A stretch of 64,000 bases of DNA. Source: Taudactylus pleione. Its lineage: Eukaryota > Chordata > Amphibia > Anura > Myobatrachidae. The position numbers and the translations under genes were made by a program. The stretch lies in assembly GCA_031769625.1 (NCBI GenBank), contig JAUIMM010000003.1, positions 3,014,501-3,078,500 on the forward strand. The letters are read 5' to 3'. Within the stretch, counting starts at the first letter, position 1. Each line of letters starts with the position of its first letter. The notes under the pieces are model-generated. The model did not search any database. It was not told the origin of the DNA and worked only from the letters and a program-made list of their open reading frames with translations. Shown here one piece after another: positions 22,663-33,220 of this stretch.

Positions 22663-23135
22663 ATAACCACTAATTGTGACCTATCACACTATGCATGAAA
22701 ACACTTCTGCTGTCACTCTTGAGGTGGAAGCCTGCCAACACGGTTCATATTATCCAATAAATAAATACATAAAAAAATGTAAAAAAAATATAAAGACAGG
22801 GGAGAATTCTATTGCTACCTACTTCCAGATGGACATGCGAGGCTTTACACGGAATCACGCCCGCAGCCGTGCGTACTAAAGGCGGATACCAGGCTTCCAT
22901 AATTAAAATAGTTGGTATTTTACGATGGAAACACAGCAATAAACACCTCCTCTGCTAGGAGTAAAAACTTGTTTGCATAGTGTGGGTAAAATGAAATTAA
23001 TTCAAGCTAAGATGAATAAATAACAAACAAGCTGTTTTTTTTCCTGCAAACAGTGCTCCTTAGCGCAGTGCCTGGGAGAGATTCAACCGGGAAATATTGG
23101 ATGGGATGGAGGCATAATTAATACAATTTACTTAC

Positions 23136-23180
23136 AATAAATCCAGGAACTCCGGCAGGACCTGGGGGACCCAATTCTCC
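23136..23180 (-). CDS. col27a1: collagen triple-helix exon (45 nt)
   Basis: Encodes GELGPPGPAGVPGFI, five triplets. The acceptor is TTAATTTGCAG and the donor ATT|GTAAGT is near perfect. It lies 554 bp from the exon before it in the transcript, the shortest intron here. The final Phe-Ile pair in X-Y is bulky for a collagen helix but keeps the Gly period. Confidence 0.92.
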
Positions 23181-23734
23181 CTGCAAATTAAGGTTAAAAA
23201 AAAAAAAAAGGGATAGAACATTAGTGGATACATGTGCCACAAAATGCCCGAACTGAAGACAAACGGAAGCTATTCAGTAATCTGAGAGTTCATAAAGGTT
23301 GACCTTTCATATTTGGCCATTTTCGCCTTGGCGAGTTCAGACAGAGACCTCCTCCTCCCCCCCTCCAACCCTAAAGGGCACCGTACTGATCCCAAGTAAG
23401 GGATACTCGTGTCAATCACTGACACTCCACAGAGAAAGCTATTTTGTTGCTGTACCAGTGCACAGGTAACACGTATTCCGTAATTTAATGGAGTTGTGTG
23501 TACAGCGCACAATCCCAACTATGAAACTGCTAAACACATGCCCAGCCTGGACTAGAGAAAGGATCTCATTTGTTTATATTGTACTGTGGATCAGTAACAT
23601 TTATCTGCATTTCCTCATGCAAAGCGTAACTTAAGACATTCCTTATTCCTGTATTCCATTTAACAGCCTGCTGCAAAAAATTAAACACCTCATTTCAGAA
23701 CAATGGTTCGTGTGTTGGTTGACAAATTACTCAC
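23181..23734 (-). other. 554-bp intron between the exons at 23735 and 23136
   Basis: Shortest intron of the window; no repeat recognised apart from a 13-nt poly(A). Holds the splice signals of both neighbouring exons. Confidence 0.88.
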
Positions 23735-23788
23735 GGGGTTGCCATCAAGTCCTGGGGGACCCCTCTCTCCGAAGTCACCGGGAAATCC
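23735..23788 (-). CDS. col27a1: collagen triple-helix exon (54 nt)
   Basis: Encodes GFPGDFGERGPPGLDGNP, six triplets. The acceptor is a T-rich tract with CTTCCTTAAAG and the donor is CCC|GTGAGT. This peptide is the one that most resembles my memory of COL27A1, so it carries most of the weight for the gene name; that memory was not checked. Contains GDFGER, a GXX'GER-like triplet pair. Confidence 0.93.
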
Positions 23789-24479
23789 CTTTAAGGAAGA
23801 GAAAAAAAAAAAAGAAAGGGGAAAAGACATATAGAAACTATAGAAGAATTCTTGTAGGAACACACAGAGAGTGAAGAACACAGCAATCTACTCGAGAATG
23901 ACATGCAAGATACACAGCAGACACATTGGCAGGACACATCGATGTTGTTCTAAGCTTTGAGGAACTGGCAAAACTGATGCACAGGCCTTAGGATACAATC
24001 ATTAGTAGGGTGGATTAACTGGGATAGGAAAAATTAAAATGCCTGCATGACAGCAATACATAAAACCTACAACGTGGTATTGTTCTACTTCTACTCATAC
24101 ATGTGCTGAGGGTCATTTGAATGAACAGAGCTTTGGTTAAACGGGTTGTTTCATGTAGGATTTCTAAGTGCCCTCCTGCCACTTTTACTAAGTAGATTCC
24201 TTGATCTTTCTAACTTCATTCTGTGCTTTTCAGCCGCACCTCGTGATTATTAGGAGGATTGGGTTTTGGTTTTGATGCCCAGAGTTCTGAATACAATCGT
24301 ATCCCAGGGCAATGGATATAAAAATGTCTGCTTCATTATATATATCTAAAAGCACTTTTAAGATGTTTTTGTGAAGGTTAACATACAAGTATGGTCATGT
24401 GCACATGGATGCATTTCCTTCTCTCTCTCCTTTCAGAGACCGATGACTGCACATAGTAATGCATGTTTATGGTTTAAGA

Positions 24480-25162
24480 CACAGGTTCTCAAACTCGGTC
24501 CCTCAGGACCCCAAACAGTGCATGTTTTCCAGATCTCCTCAGAGAATCACAAGTGAAATAATTAGCTCCACCTGTGGATCTTTTGAAATCTGTCAGTGAG
24601 TAATGAATACACCTGTGCACCTGCCAGGAGACCTGGAAAATGTGAGCTGAGGGCCTGATTCAGACCCGCTCGTGAGCGCTATGCGCTTGCAAGTGGGTCG
24701 ATGGTGGTCCAGTGCGCATGCGCAAGACCCGGATAGCGACGGGCAAACAGTCGCTCCGGGTCTCGTACCAAAGGGGGCGTGCTGTCGATGTTTATTGGGC
24801 GGGCCCGGGGCGTAGCTGCCCAGACGGAGGCGTTCCCATGGGAACGCCTACCGTCTGGGGCCGGCCCCACTGACATCACAAGTGGTGTCAGTGGGAGTGC
24901 TTTCGGCTCTGTTAGAGCCGAAAGCACTCTGGGGCTTGCGGCAACAAGACCCTACCACAAGGGTCTCGTCGAGACCATCGCGAACATCTTCCTGGCCGCT
25001 CGCTATAGCTGTGGGTGGTCACCCACAGCTATGCGAGCGGCCAGGAGGCCGCTCTGAAAAACAAGTAGGACGGCCCTGATTCAGAGTGAGCGCTCTGTCA
25101 GAGCGTCCGGCTCTGAATCAGGGCCTGAGTGCGGTCCTGAGGGCCGAGATTGAAAACCTCTG
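24480..25162. mobile_element. hAT-type element split by a family-1 element
   Basis: Left CACAGGTTCTCAAACTCGGT and right GGCCGAGATTGAAAACCTCTG are inverted ends. Flanks GTTTAAGA (24472-24479) and TTTTAAGA (25163-25170) match at 7 of 8. The original element was about 205 bp; the rest is the insertion at 24651-25125. Confidence 0.82.
24651..25125. mobile_element. family-1 multi-hairpin element, 475 bp, nested in hAT
   Basis: Ends GGGCCTGATTCAGA and CTCTGAATCAGGGCC; 3-bp duplication TGA at 24648-24650 and 25126-25128. Hairpins include GAGTGCTTTCGGCTC / GAGCCGAAAGCACTC (24894-24929), GAGACC/GGTCTC stems near 24940-24975 and AGCTGTGGGTGG / CACCCACAGCT near 25008-25032. The stem after AAAGGGGGCGTGCTGTC has lost its second arm. 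Confidence 0.88.
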
Positions 25163-25675
25163 TTTTAAGAGAATGAAAGTATACAAGCAGGGCTGCTGAG
25201 ACAGCCATGGGGGTCTGGGTACTGAAGGGGGTGTGGCCAAATATGGGAGGCATGACCACACCCCCTCCAGTTTTTTTTTTTTTTTTTAATGGATACGGTG
25301 CTGGGAAGAGCTGCAAAGGAGGGCATTTATCCCCTTAGCAGCTGACCCGATACCCTATTCTGGGCCTCTCCAACACGCCTGGGCCTAAATAGTGTCTGTC
25401 CCTTTCCTTTTGTTGTTTTTGTGTACAAGGGGCCGCTTTACTGAGAGCAGGGCTGGGGGGTGTAAGGTTGCTCTACTTTCCATCCATCTCACTAAACCAT
25501 CCTTGTCTACGGCCAATCCATTCCTCCATAGAGATGAATGATTTCTGTGCGAGCATCCGTCCGTTCTCCATTCTCCTGAGTGCAAAGCAGGAGGGATGGA
25601 AATACAAATGGCTGTGCGCACGGAGCCACAGGCTCTTCATGTTACCTTAAAAATTAGGTACTCCAGGGTCTAGGT

Positions 25676-25831
25676 CAGGGGTCTTCAAATTTGACCCTCC
25701 AGCTGCTGTGGAACTACACAATCCAGCATGCACTGCCATAGTTTTAGCATGCTGTTATATCAAAAAGGTGGCAGTGCATGCTGGGATGTGTAGTTCCACA
25801 GCAGCTGGAGGGCCAAGTTTGAAGACCCCTG
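25676..25831. mobile_element. hAT miniature element, 156 bp, near-perfect foldback
   Basis: Ends CAGGGGTCTTCAAATTTG and CAAGTTTGAAGACCCCTG. Perfect 8-bp duplication GTCTAGGT at 25668-25675 and 25832-25839. Almost the same sequence occurs at 55458-55613, so both are fairly young. Confidence 0.93.
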
Positions 25832-25861
25832 GTCTAGGTGATGATTTGTGTAAAAGCCATT

Positions 25862-26038
25862 GGGGCAGATGTATGAAGCTGTGGTAAGTGATAAAGTGCA
25901 GAGTGACAAACAACCAACCAATCCGCTCCCACCTGTCATTTTTCAAACACAGCTAGTAACATGACAGTTGGGAGCTGATTGGTTGGCCGTTTATCACTCT
26001 GCACTTTATCACTTTCCAGAGCTTCATACATCTGCCCC
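25862..26038. mobile_element. foldback element, 177 bp, 3-bp duplication
   Basis: Ends GGGGCAGATGTATGAAGC and GCTTCATACATCTGCCCC. ATT at 25859-25861 and 26039-26041. Internal arms AAGTGATAAAGTGCAGAGTG and CACTCTGCACTTTATCACTT are perfect. Confidence 0.85.
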
Positions 26039-26709
26039 ATTGTTTGGTAAAACAAGTGAAATACTCTGCTATCTTCACAGGCCCATCTGAATACCACTGT
26101 AACATACATTTTGCGTTGGTCACTCATTAATACAAAGTAATGCAAATATGCCCATGTTTATAGATCTAATAACAATTGACATATTTTTTTATTTGGAAAA
26201 AAAAAAAATGTACTTGAAAAATACAAAATGTCCCTTTAATTCCAGCTGGCGGGGGTCTTGCGTTTCCCGATGATAGACCTATTGCTTCCAAACATTAGAT
26301 CACTATGTATTCCTGGATGACGGTCCATCTATAACTAGAAGCAACAGCGAAAACAGCATTGCTTATTTTGCATTTACAAATGACCAGAATGACTAGTAAA
26401 CTCAGTTAGGTTGAATTTGTGCCAATTCATTTAGATTTTGGGGTCGCGAAAAACGGTTCTCGTCTTTAGGAAATTGAAAAACTGCTAAAATGTTCCCTTA
26501 TTCACATTGAAATCATTTACTATTCGCTTGATTGGCAAACAGCGTTGTTTATATACTGACCATTCCAACTGCCAGCCAGAGGTATTCACCTGATACATTA
26601 ACTGAGATTTCTTTTCCGTTTGATCATTCTCCCAACTGATAGGAAAACTGTTTCCAACATCTCTATTCATTTTGCTTTATTATGGTTGACAAAACAACAA
26701 AATGACACT

Positions 26710-27228
26710 GGGCCTGATTCAGAGCTGAACGCTGTGACCAGAGCGCTCGCTCTGAATCAGGGCCCTCCTCCATGAAAATGGAGCGGCCTCCTGGCCGCTC
26801 GTATAGCTGTGGGTGACCACCCACAGCATATGCGAGCGGCCAAAAAGATGGTCGCGATGGTCTTGACCATCGCGACCATCGGACTTGCGACGGAGACCCT
26901 GCGGTAGGGTCTCCCTGCCGCAAGCCCTGGAGTGATTTTGGCTCTATCAGAGCCAAAATCACTCCCACTGACATCACTAGTGATGTCAGTGGGGCCGGCT
27001 TCAGACGGTAGGCGTTCCCATGGCATGCCCACCAAAGGGGGCGTGCTGTCAATCAACATCAACAGCACGCCCCCTTTGGTGTGAGACCCGGAGCGATGGT
27101 GAGCCCGTCGCTCCCCGGGTCTCGCGCATGCGCACGACGGAGCTCCCTCCGTCGTGCGCATGCGCAGTGGGGAACATCAACCCGCTTGTGAGCGTACTGA
27201 CGCTCACGATCGGGTCTGAATGACCCCC
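26710..27228. mobile_element. family-1 multi-hairpin element, 519 bp, reversed
   Basis: Opposite orientation to the copies at 24651, 29705 and 44280, and nearly the same as 56746. Ends GGGCCTGATTCAGAG and CTGAATGACCCCC. Well-kept stems: GATGGTCGCGATGGTC / GACCATCGCGACCATC (26847-26880), GGAGTGATTTTGGCTC / GAGCCAAAATCACTCC (26929-26964), CACTGACATCAC / GTGATGTCAGTG and CCAAAGGGGGCGTGCTGT / ACAGCACGCCCCCTTTGG. Flanks ACT and ACA do not fully match. Confidence 0.85.
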
Positions 27229-27252
27229 ACAGAACACAACAAGACTTTATAA

Positions 27253-27568
27253 GCTGCCCATCCACTAGGCGATTAAACCTAGCGATGGAGCGATAACAAC
27301 GGTCATTATCACTCCATCGCTTGGTACTCGCCTGCAAATCGGGCAGCAAAAGGTTAAAAACGACCAGCGATGCGCGCGCGCTGGTCGTTTTTAACATCAA
27401 TCATCGCCCGAACATGACGGTCAACCTGACGTCCGCCGTCAGGTTGCCATGTTCGGGGATGATTGATCTGCATACACTGAACGTTCAGTGTATGCAGTTC
27501 ACCCCGCGGGAGACGACGGCATCGTAATCGTGCTGTCGTCCCCCCGCATCGTTAAGTGGATGGGTAGC
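27253..27568. mobile_element. family-2 multi-hairpin element, about 316 bp
   Basis: Ends GCTGCCCATCCACTAGGCG and TTAAGTGGATGGGTAGC. Hairpins: GCGATGGAGCGATAA / TTATCACTCCATCGC (near 27281-27320), GTTAAAAACGACC / GGTCGTTTTTAAC (27353-27395), GTCAACCTGACG / CGTCAGGTTG (about 27419-27447) and ACTGAACGTTCAGT near 27476-27490. Confidence 0.75.
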
Positions 27569-28210
27569 ATTACAACAACAAAAACCTCCATGCACCAGCT
27601 CTATAAATTAGGGGAAATACACAAAGATAGCAACAGAGCTACGCTGCAAGTTCTGCCGCCGTGTTTTCTAAAGAGACGCCAACTGCCGGCTTCTCAGATC
27701 CACCGCTTGCGCACAAAGACACAGCATCGGACGAACATCGGTCACAATATTGTTGCTTAGAATGCCCGCTGCAAATAAGACTCCAGAACCAGCGCCAAGG
27801 CATCTGAAGGCGCAGACACTGGCTACAACAAAAAACAGTCTGGCGTTTTTTTGATGCCAATCACCCATTACTTCCCCAAACCGTCGCTGTCTGTGGCTCA
27901 GAAACTATGTCCACCTCTGTATCAGCCCATGTGTACCTAGACATACCATATTGCAATGTAAGGGGTGCACAAAAATGTCTAGTTTTTGCATGCAGAGTAA
28001 ATACTGGCTGCTTTTGCGTGAAGCTTACAGATGCTGGACAGCTTACCTTTTACCCTGCAATTTATATTTGAGTTTGGACACGCCCCCCTCTCAAATTTGA
28101 TTCTCTGCACATTTTAAATCTGCCCCTCCTGCTGTGCAACAAAGTTACTTGCTGGGGTTTTTTTTTGCCCTCGGGCCCTCTGTCTTCACTGACTTATTCA
28201 TTCCAACATA

Positions 28211-29666
28211 AGGCCGAACTCAATTAGCCGAGAAAAGTGCCATTTGGAGAAAAGTTTTTGCCGATTTGGACTTTTCGCCTGTTTTCGACTTATCTCTGTA
28301 TTCAATTCCCGGAGTTTTCGTTTAAGCGGAAAAAAGAAACGGGAAAAGTTTGCTCCATGCATAGGCAGGCGAATTGGAAGTGCAAAATCTCTATTTTAGG
28401 GTGCAAATGTGGGGATTTCGAACCTCTTCCAGAGTCTCCCGCTAGATGCGATCGCTCGCCCCCAGCGTATGCAAATTTGTCAAAGTGACGCCACGGGAAG
28501 CGATCGCTCGCCAAGGCTTAAGCACGCCCACCATGTCTTAGCGAGCGGAAAGCGTACGCCCAATTGCACAGGCAGAGCCGCTCACCAGCGCACATCATCT
28601 CCAGGAAGTGTATTAAAACATTGGTGCATCGAGGACAATCGGAAGCGATCGCAGCGCTTGTGGTTGCCTTACCCTACCGCAAAGCACGGCGAGGTCTTCA
28701 GTGTAAAAAACAGGCATGTGACGTGTACTATGACGCTGCGTGTTAATTATGCAGGCCTCTAAAACGGCGTTGAAAACCTCAGGCACGCCTCCGTTCGCAC
28801 CTCCACTCCCCTGTTATTAGTGTCCTGCCCCTGTTACCACCCACAAACGGTCTCTCCTGTCACTCATTTCACTGGGCTGTCTTTGCTGGGCGAGCGAGCG
28901 GCCTGCGATCGCACACAGACTAGTTCGCGCACGTGCAGAACGAAGCGTGCGCATGCGTGTACGCAAACCATCGGGACGCTTGCGAGCGCACAGCGCTAGC
29001 GAGAGACTCTGAATGAGGTCCTTGGTCCAGAACCCTCTGGACACCCCCCTAATGATTAATCAGTCAGAAAACTTTTAAAAGTTTAGAACACCCCAAAAAT
29101 GGCATGTAATTTTTGGGGTGAATATTGAGAAAGTGTTGGAAAGTGGGGGGCCTGGTACTTTTGGGGCTATAAGGATGAGACAGGTGTTTTCGGGATTGCA
29201 CGGGCTGCAGCAGGTGTATTTTTAAGATTTTTTAAATCTTCACTTTAAAGATATCAAAATATGCTAGTACCCATTTTCATGTACCCCAAGTTTGACCTTG
29301 GTACTTATTTTTCCCAAAATAAATTGCTTTCTATCACTTTTCAGCACTTCCGCATATAAGCATATCAGAGCCAATTCTAACACTTTAAGAACACAACACT
29401 TTTATTAGGGCTATTAGGACACTTCTATATTGCTTTCTAGTGTTAGTGCCGCTTTTTCTGCGGTACAGACTGATCTCCCCAAAGATCGTAGATACTCTGC
29501 GCCAGTTTTGCTATTCGCAGATTTCGCCTGTTTGCCTTTTCCCGTCTTTTGGAATTGAATACGGAGAGAAGCTGGAGCGGCGCATTGGAAAAAGTATCGC
29601 CTGAAAACAGGCGGAGGCGGCGAAAACATTACGGCTCTGCTTTTCGCGGCTAATTGAATTCGGCCC
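28211..29666. mobile_element. PIF/Harbinger-like foldback element with a nested insertion
   Basis: Ends AGGCCGAACTCAATTAGCCG and CGGCTAATTGAATTCGGCCC; ATA at 28208-28210 and 29667-29669. Same family as 41409-42275 (GAAAAGT, CGCCTGTTTTCG and ACACCCCAAAAA words). The superfamily is inferred from the 3-bp duplication and GGSCC ends. Confidence 0.78.
28419..29022. mobile_element. CpG-rich foldback nested in the element at 28211
   Basis: Left CGAACCTCTTCCAGAGTCTC pairs with right GAGACTCTGAATGAGGTCC. The interior carries GCGATCGCTCGCC and GTGCGCATGCG palindromes. It interrupts sequence that is continuous in the sister copy at 41409. Edges are good to a few bases. Confidence 0.6.
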
Positions 29667-29704
29667 ATAGCATCCTTTTAAATGTAGGCATGTGAGTGAA
29701 CTCA

Positions 29705-30215
29705 GGGCCTGATTCAGACCTGCTCGCGAGCGGGTCGATGTTTGGCCACTGCGCATGCCGGAGCCGGCTCCAACGTGCGCATGCGCGAGACCCGGCTAGC
29801 GACGGGCGCTCCGTTGCTCCGGGTCTCGCACCAAAAGGGGGCGGCTGTCGATTTTGATTGACAGCTCGTCCCGTTTTGGAGGTGGGCAGGGGGGGTGGCT
29901 GGCAAAACGGAGGCGTTCCCGACGGAACGCCTGCCGTTTGGGGGCAGCCCCACTGACATTACGAGTGAAGTCAGTGGTGAGCTTCCGGCTCTATTAAGAG
30001 CCAGAAGCTCACTGGGCTTGCGGGAACGAGACCCTACCACAAGGGTCTCGTCGCAAGCCCCGATGGTCGAGACCATCGCGACCATCACCTGGCCGCTCGC
30101 AATAGCTGTGGGTGGTTACCCACAGCAATGCAAGCGGCCAGGAGATCGCACAAAAAAAAAACGTCCTGATTCAGAGCAAGCGCTCTTTCAGAGCGTCCGG
30201 CTCTGAATCAGGCCC
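29705..30215. mobile_element. family-1 multi-hairpin element, 511 bp
   Basis: Ends GGGCCTGATTCAGACC and CTCTGAATCAGGCCC; TCA at 29702-29704 and 30216-30218. The stem GTGAGCTTCCGGCTC / GAGCCAGAAGCTCAC (29977-30012) differs from the 24651 and 56746 copies on both arms. Other stems: GAGACCCTACCACAAGGGTCTC (30030-30051), GATGGTCGAGACCATC (30062-30077) and ACGGAGGCGTTCCCGACGG near 29908. Confidence 0.85.
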
Positions 30216-30849
30216 TCAGTCAGGGCAAGTGCGCAAAGTGTCAATGCTTTTTGTAGACACAAACCTAAAAAGTGACAGATTGGCTAGTCAATCTCTCGGC
30301 TTGAAAATGTGGCCGCCATTTTCCAAGTGGATCGTTCTCATGCGCAGCGCTCATTTTGAGTCCACACAGGCTGCGCTATATGGACGATTTACCGATGACA
30401 CTGGTCAGCGACAGAATACTTATTATCTGACCACCGTCCATCCGTTCCCTTCAAGCTGAAAAGGATCTAGCGTGGAACGGGTCAGCGAGCGAATACGAGA
30501 GTGGGGTTCAGGAATCACTAGGTCAGACTTTCTCACAAACTGGCAGAGGCTGAAAGAGTTCAAAATAGACGGATGGAAAAAATGGGACGTAGCCAAAGAT
30601 GAACTGCTTTTCCTGGCCCCTCACACTCTCTCTCACCCAGCCTCTTGGAAGGCTCTGAGCTGGCTTGTAAAACAGATGCACGTGGGCCATAAGTAATACA
30701 GACAAAAAGCTCTTTGTTTGGGAAGAGAGGTGCACAGCAAAGGAGGGTGCTGAGCAATAATAAAGTCCCCTAAAAGAATCAATGCATAAAAAAAAAGGAT
30801 TTTTATAGCAATATTTGGATCACGTTCATTCAGTGTCTGCTGCTGCTGC

Positions 30850-31455
30850 ACCGGAATTGGTATGAAATATCGCCGGGCCACATGGCCGGCGGTTCGATTC
30901 CCGTCAGCGGCAGCCCGACAGGAGCAGGGTGCGACGCAGCGGAAGCCCGACAGCGCTGGAAATCCCGATCGTGGATAGGTAAGTATCCACTAACCTAACC
31001 CCCCTTAGGGGTGCCTAACCCTAACTTCCCCCCCAAGTGCCTAACCCTAATCCCCCCTCTAAGTGCCTAACCCTAACCACCCCCTTCCCCGCTGCCTAAA
31101 CCTAAGTCCCCCGGGGAGGTGCCTAACCCTAACCCTCCCTCCCCCTAGCCTAACCCTAACCCTCCCGGGGGGGTGCCTAACCCTAACCCTCCCTCCCCCT
31201 AGCCTAACCCTAACCCTCCCGGGGGGGTGCCTAACCCTAAGTCCCCCCCGGGAGCCCTAAAGCTAACCCTCCCCCCCCCCCCGCGGCTGTCCGCTCGCGG
31301 CGCCCGGCATCTCTACGATCGGGATGCCGGGCTCCCGGCGTCCAGGAAATGCGGGCGTCTACATCTAGACGCCCGGCATTTCACCCATGCCGGGATAGGA
31401 CAGTCGGGAAGCCGGCTGCCGGTATTTAGGCAGTCGGCTTCCAGATTGTCTCCCG
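30850..31455. repeat. TTAGG element, long type, reversed
   Basis: Begins GGTATGAAATATCGCCGG. The interior is CCTAACCCTAACCCTCCC with GTGCCTAACCCTAAGTCCCC spacers (30990-31270). The end has the hairpin CGGGCGTCTACATCTAGACGCCCGG near 31350-31376 (broken here: 25 bp in all, arms GGGCGTCTA / TAGACGCCC) and CGGTATTTAGGCAGTCGG. A B-box-like GGTTCGATTCC lies at about 30890. Confidence 0.7.
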
Positions 31456-31849
31456 CTGCACCACCTCATATGCTAATGTATAGTGTATTCTTTTAACCTT
31501 TGTTGAACTGGTCTGGTGCGATAATAAAAGCATGGAGCACTGCAATACAAGTAACCTGAAATAGCACCCACAAAAGCTGCAGTGCTAGGAGCCTTGTATC
31601 TAGTGCCCTGAGGATGGGCTCAGTACCAGGTACCTGGTAATGGATGTTTCAGGAGTAGATGAACGTTACCAGTTTTAAGGCCAGGAGTGTAATTACATAT
31701 CCACTGGATCCCTACAGAAACACACAGAGAGCCCCTTTCTCTAAGTCACTAAGGAGCTCTGCTGCATTGTTAAATTCACACCGACCACAAGTTACTCGCT
31801 CCTAATACATTACAAAGAACTGCAACACAATGGTGACAGCTTCCCAAAT

Positions 31850-32990
31850 CCGACACAGGTACCTGAACTACATACACATCACTATTATCCTCAACAACAT
31901 TTAAACAGCCTGACACAGGTGTCTGAACAACATATCCACATGTTCCCATTATCCTCAACAGCTAACCACCCTGACACATGGGCATGGACTATATCTACAT
32001 CACTATTATCCTCAACAGCTAACCACCCTGACACATGGGCATGGACTATATATACACATCACTATTATCCTCAACAGCTAACCACCCTGACACATGGGCA
32101 TGGACTATATCTACATCACTATTATCCTCAACAGCTAACCACCCTGACACATGGGCATGGACTATATCTACATCACTATTATCCTCAACAGCTAACCACC
32201 CTGACACATGGGCATGGACTATATCTACATCACTATTATCCTCAACAGCTAACCACCCTGACACATGGGCATGGACTATATCTACATCACTATTATCCTC
32301 AACAGCTAACCACCCTGACACATGTGCATGGACTATATCTACATCACTATTATCCTCAACAGCTAACCACCCTGACACATGGGCATGGACTATATATACA
32401 CATCACTATTATCCTCAACAGCTAACCACCCTGACACATGGGCATGGACTATATATACACATCACTATTATCCTCAACAGCTAACCACCCTGACACATGG
32501 GCATGGACTATATATACATCACTATTATCCTCAACAGCTAACCACCCTGACACATGGGCATGGACTATATATACACATCACTATTATCCTCAACAGCTAA
32601 CCACCCTGACACATGGGCATGGACTATATATACATCACTATTATCCTCAACAGCAGCTAACCACCCTGACACAGGTGCCTGGACGGTCAGAATCCCGACA
32701 CCGGCATACCGACACCTGTTGTTGAGTATCCAAACCCAACCCCTACCCCTAAACATAACCATCCCTCGCCTCAGCCTAAACCTAACCCTCCCCCCTGCAG
32801 CATAACCATAACCCTCCCCTTCCGGCAGCCTAACTCTAATACTTACCGTCGGGATACTGGCGCCACCATTCTGAACGCAGGCATCACTATTATCCTCAAT
32901 AACAGCTAAATAACTAGCTACATGTGCCTGGACTACATAAACATCACTATTAACCACAACAACAGTTAACCATATAATTACACACTGTAT
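31850..32990. repeat. 57/59-bp minisatellite array, interrupted at its right end
   Basis: Twelve near-identical units from about 31972 to 32660 contain ACACATGGGCATGGACTATA, CATCACTATTATCCTC and AACAGCTAACCACCC. Units are 57 bp (TATCTACATC or TATATACATC) or 59 bp (TATATACACATC). Flanking diverged units start near 31850 and resume at 32881-32990 after an insertion. Because 57 is divisible by 3, long open frames run through on both strands; I do not treat them as genes. Confidence 0.93.
32684..32881. mobile_element. TTAGG element, short type, inserted into the minisatellite
   Basis: Starts GGTCAGAATCCCGACACCGG and ends CGGGATACTGGCGCCACC..CTGAACGC, with CCTAAACCTAACCCTCCC between. Minisatellite units lie on both sides, so it is an insertion of a defined segment. 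A target duplication cannot be fixed. Confidence 0.75.
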
Positions 32991-33220
32991 TCCATAGCCA
33001 CTTACACTGGTGTCAACTCCCTGGACATAATAAGATTAGTATTGAGGCTGACTACACAACTAAACACATCCACATGCCCTACAGTTTACTTTAGAATGAC
33101 CAAGGTTAAATATTTATTTAAACCCACAAGACCTCTTTGGCTGGTTCAATAAACTCATTTTGTTAACGGACAATAGCAGATTTATTGTACGGTTGTGAAC
33201 TAGTTTCCAATGCGGACCTT

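Larger units (their letters stand above)
14984..23135 (-). other. 8.2 kb intron between the exons at 23136 and 14930
   Basis: Holds hAT-type elements at 15247, 15744, 20476 and 22041, a multi-hairpin element at 15956, TTAGG elements near 17655 and 18100, and a 4 x 23 bp tandem repeat at 22571. Stretches 16470-17640, 18610-20290 and 22670-23130 show nothing I recognise. Confidence 0.8.

Noticed and set aside
23690..23881. Minus-strand frame reading through the exon at 23735
   Set aside because: It is the collagen exon plus intron read-through; splice sites define the real limits.
26663..27400. Overlapping frames of 113-134 codons at 26.7-27.4 kb, also at 44.3, 52.2 and 56.7 kb
   Set aside because: They lie in family-1 hairpin elements where low A/T and self-complementarity remove stops on both strands; frames differ between copies.
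30885..30905. GGTTCGATTCC as a tRNA B box
   Set aside because: No A box at the right distance and no cloverleaf; it sits inside a TTAGG element.
31972..32660. Possible CRISPR array
   Set aside because: Units abut with no unique spacers and the setting is a vertebrate intron.
31919..32725. Open frames of 95-168 codons with a 19-residue repeat
   Set aside because: The minisatellite unit of 57 bp is a multiple of 3, so frames remain open on both strands; 59-bp units shift them, and there are no splice sites or start context.
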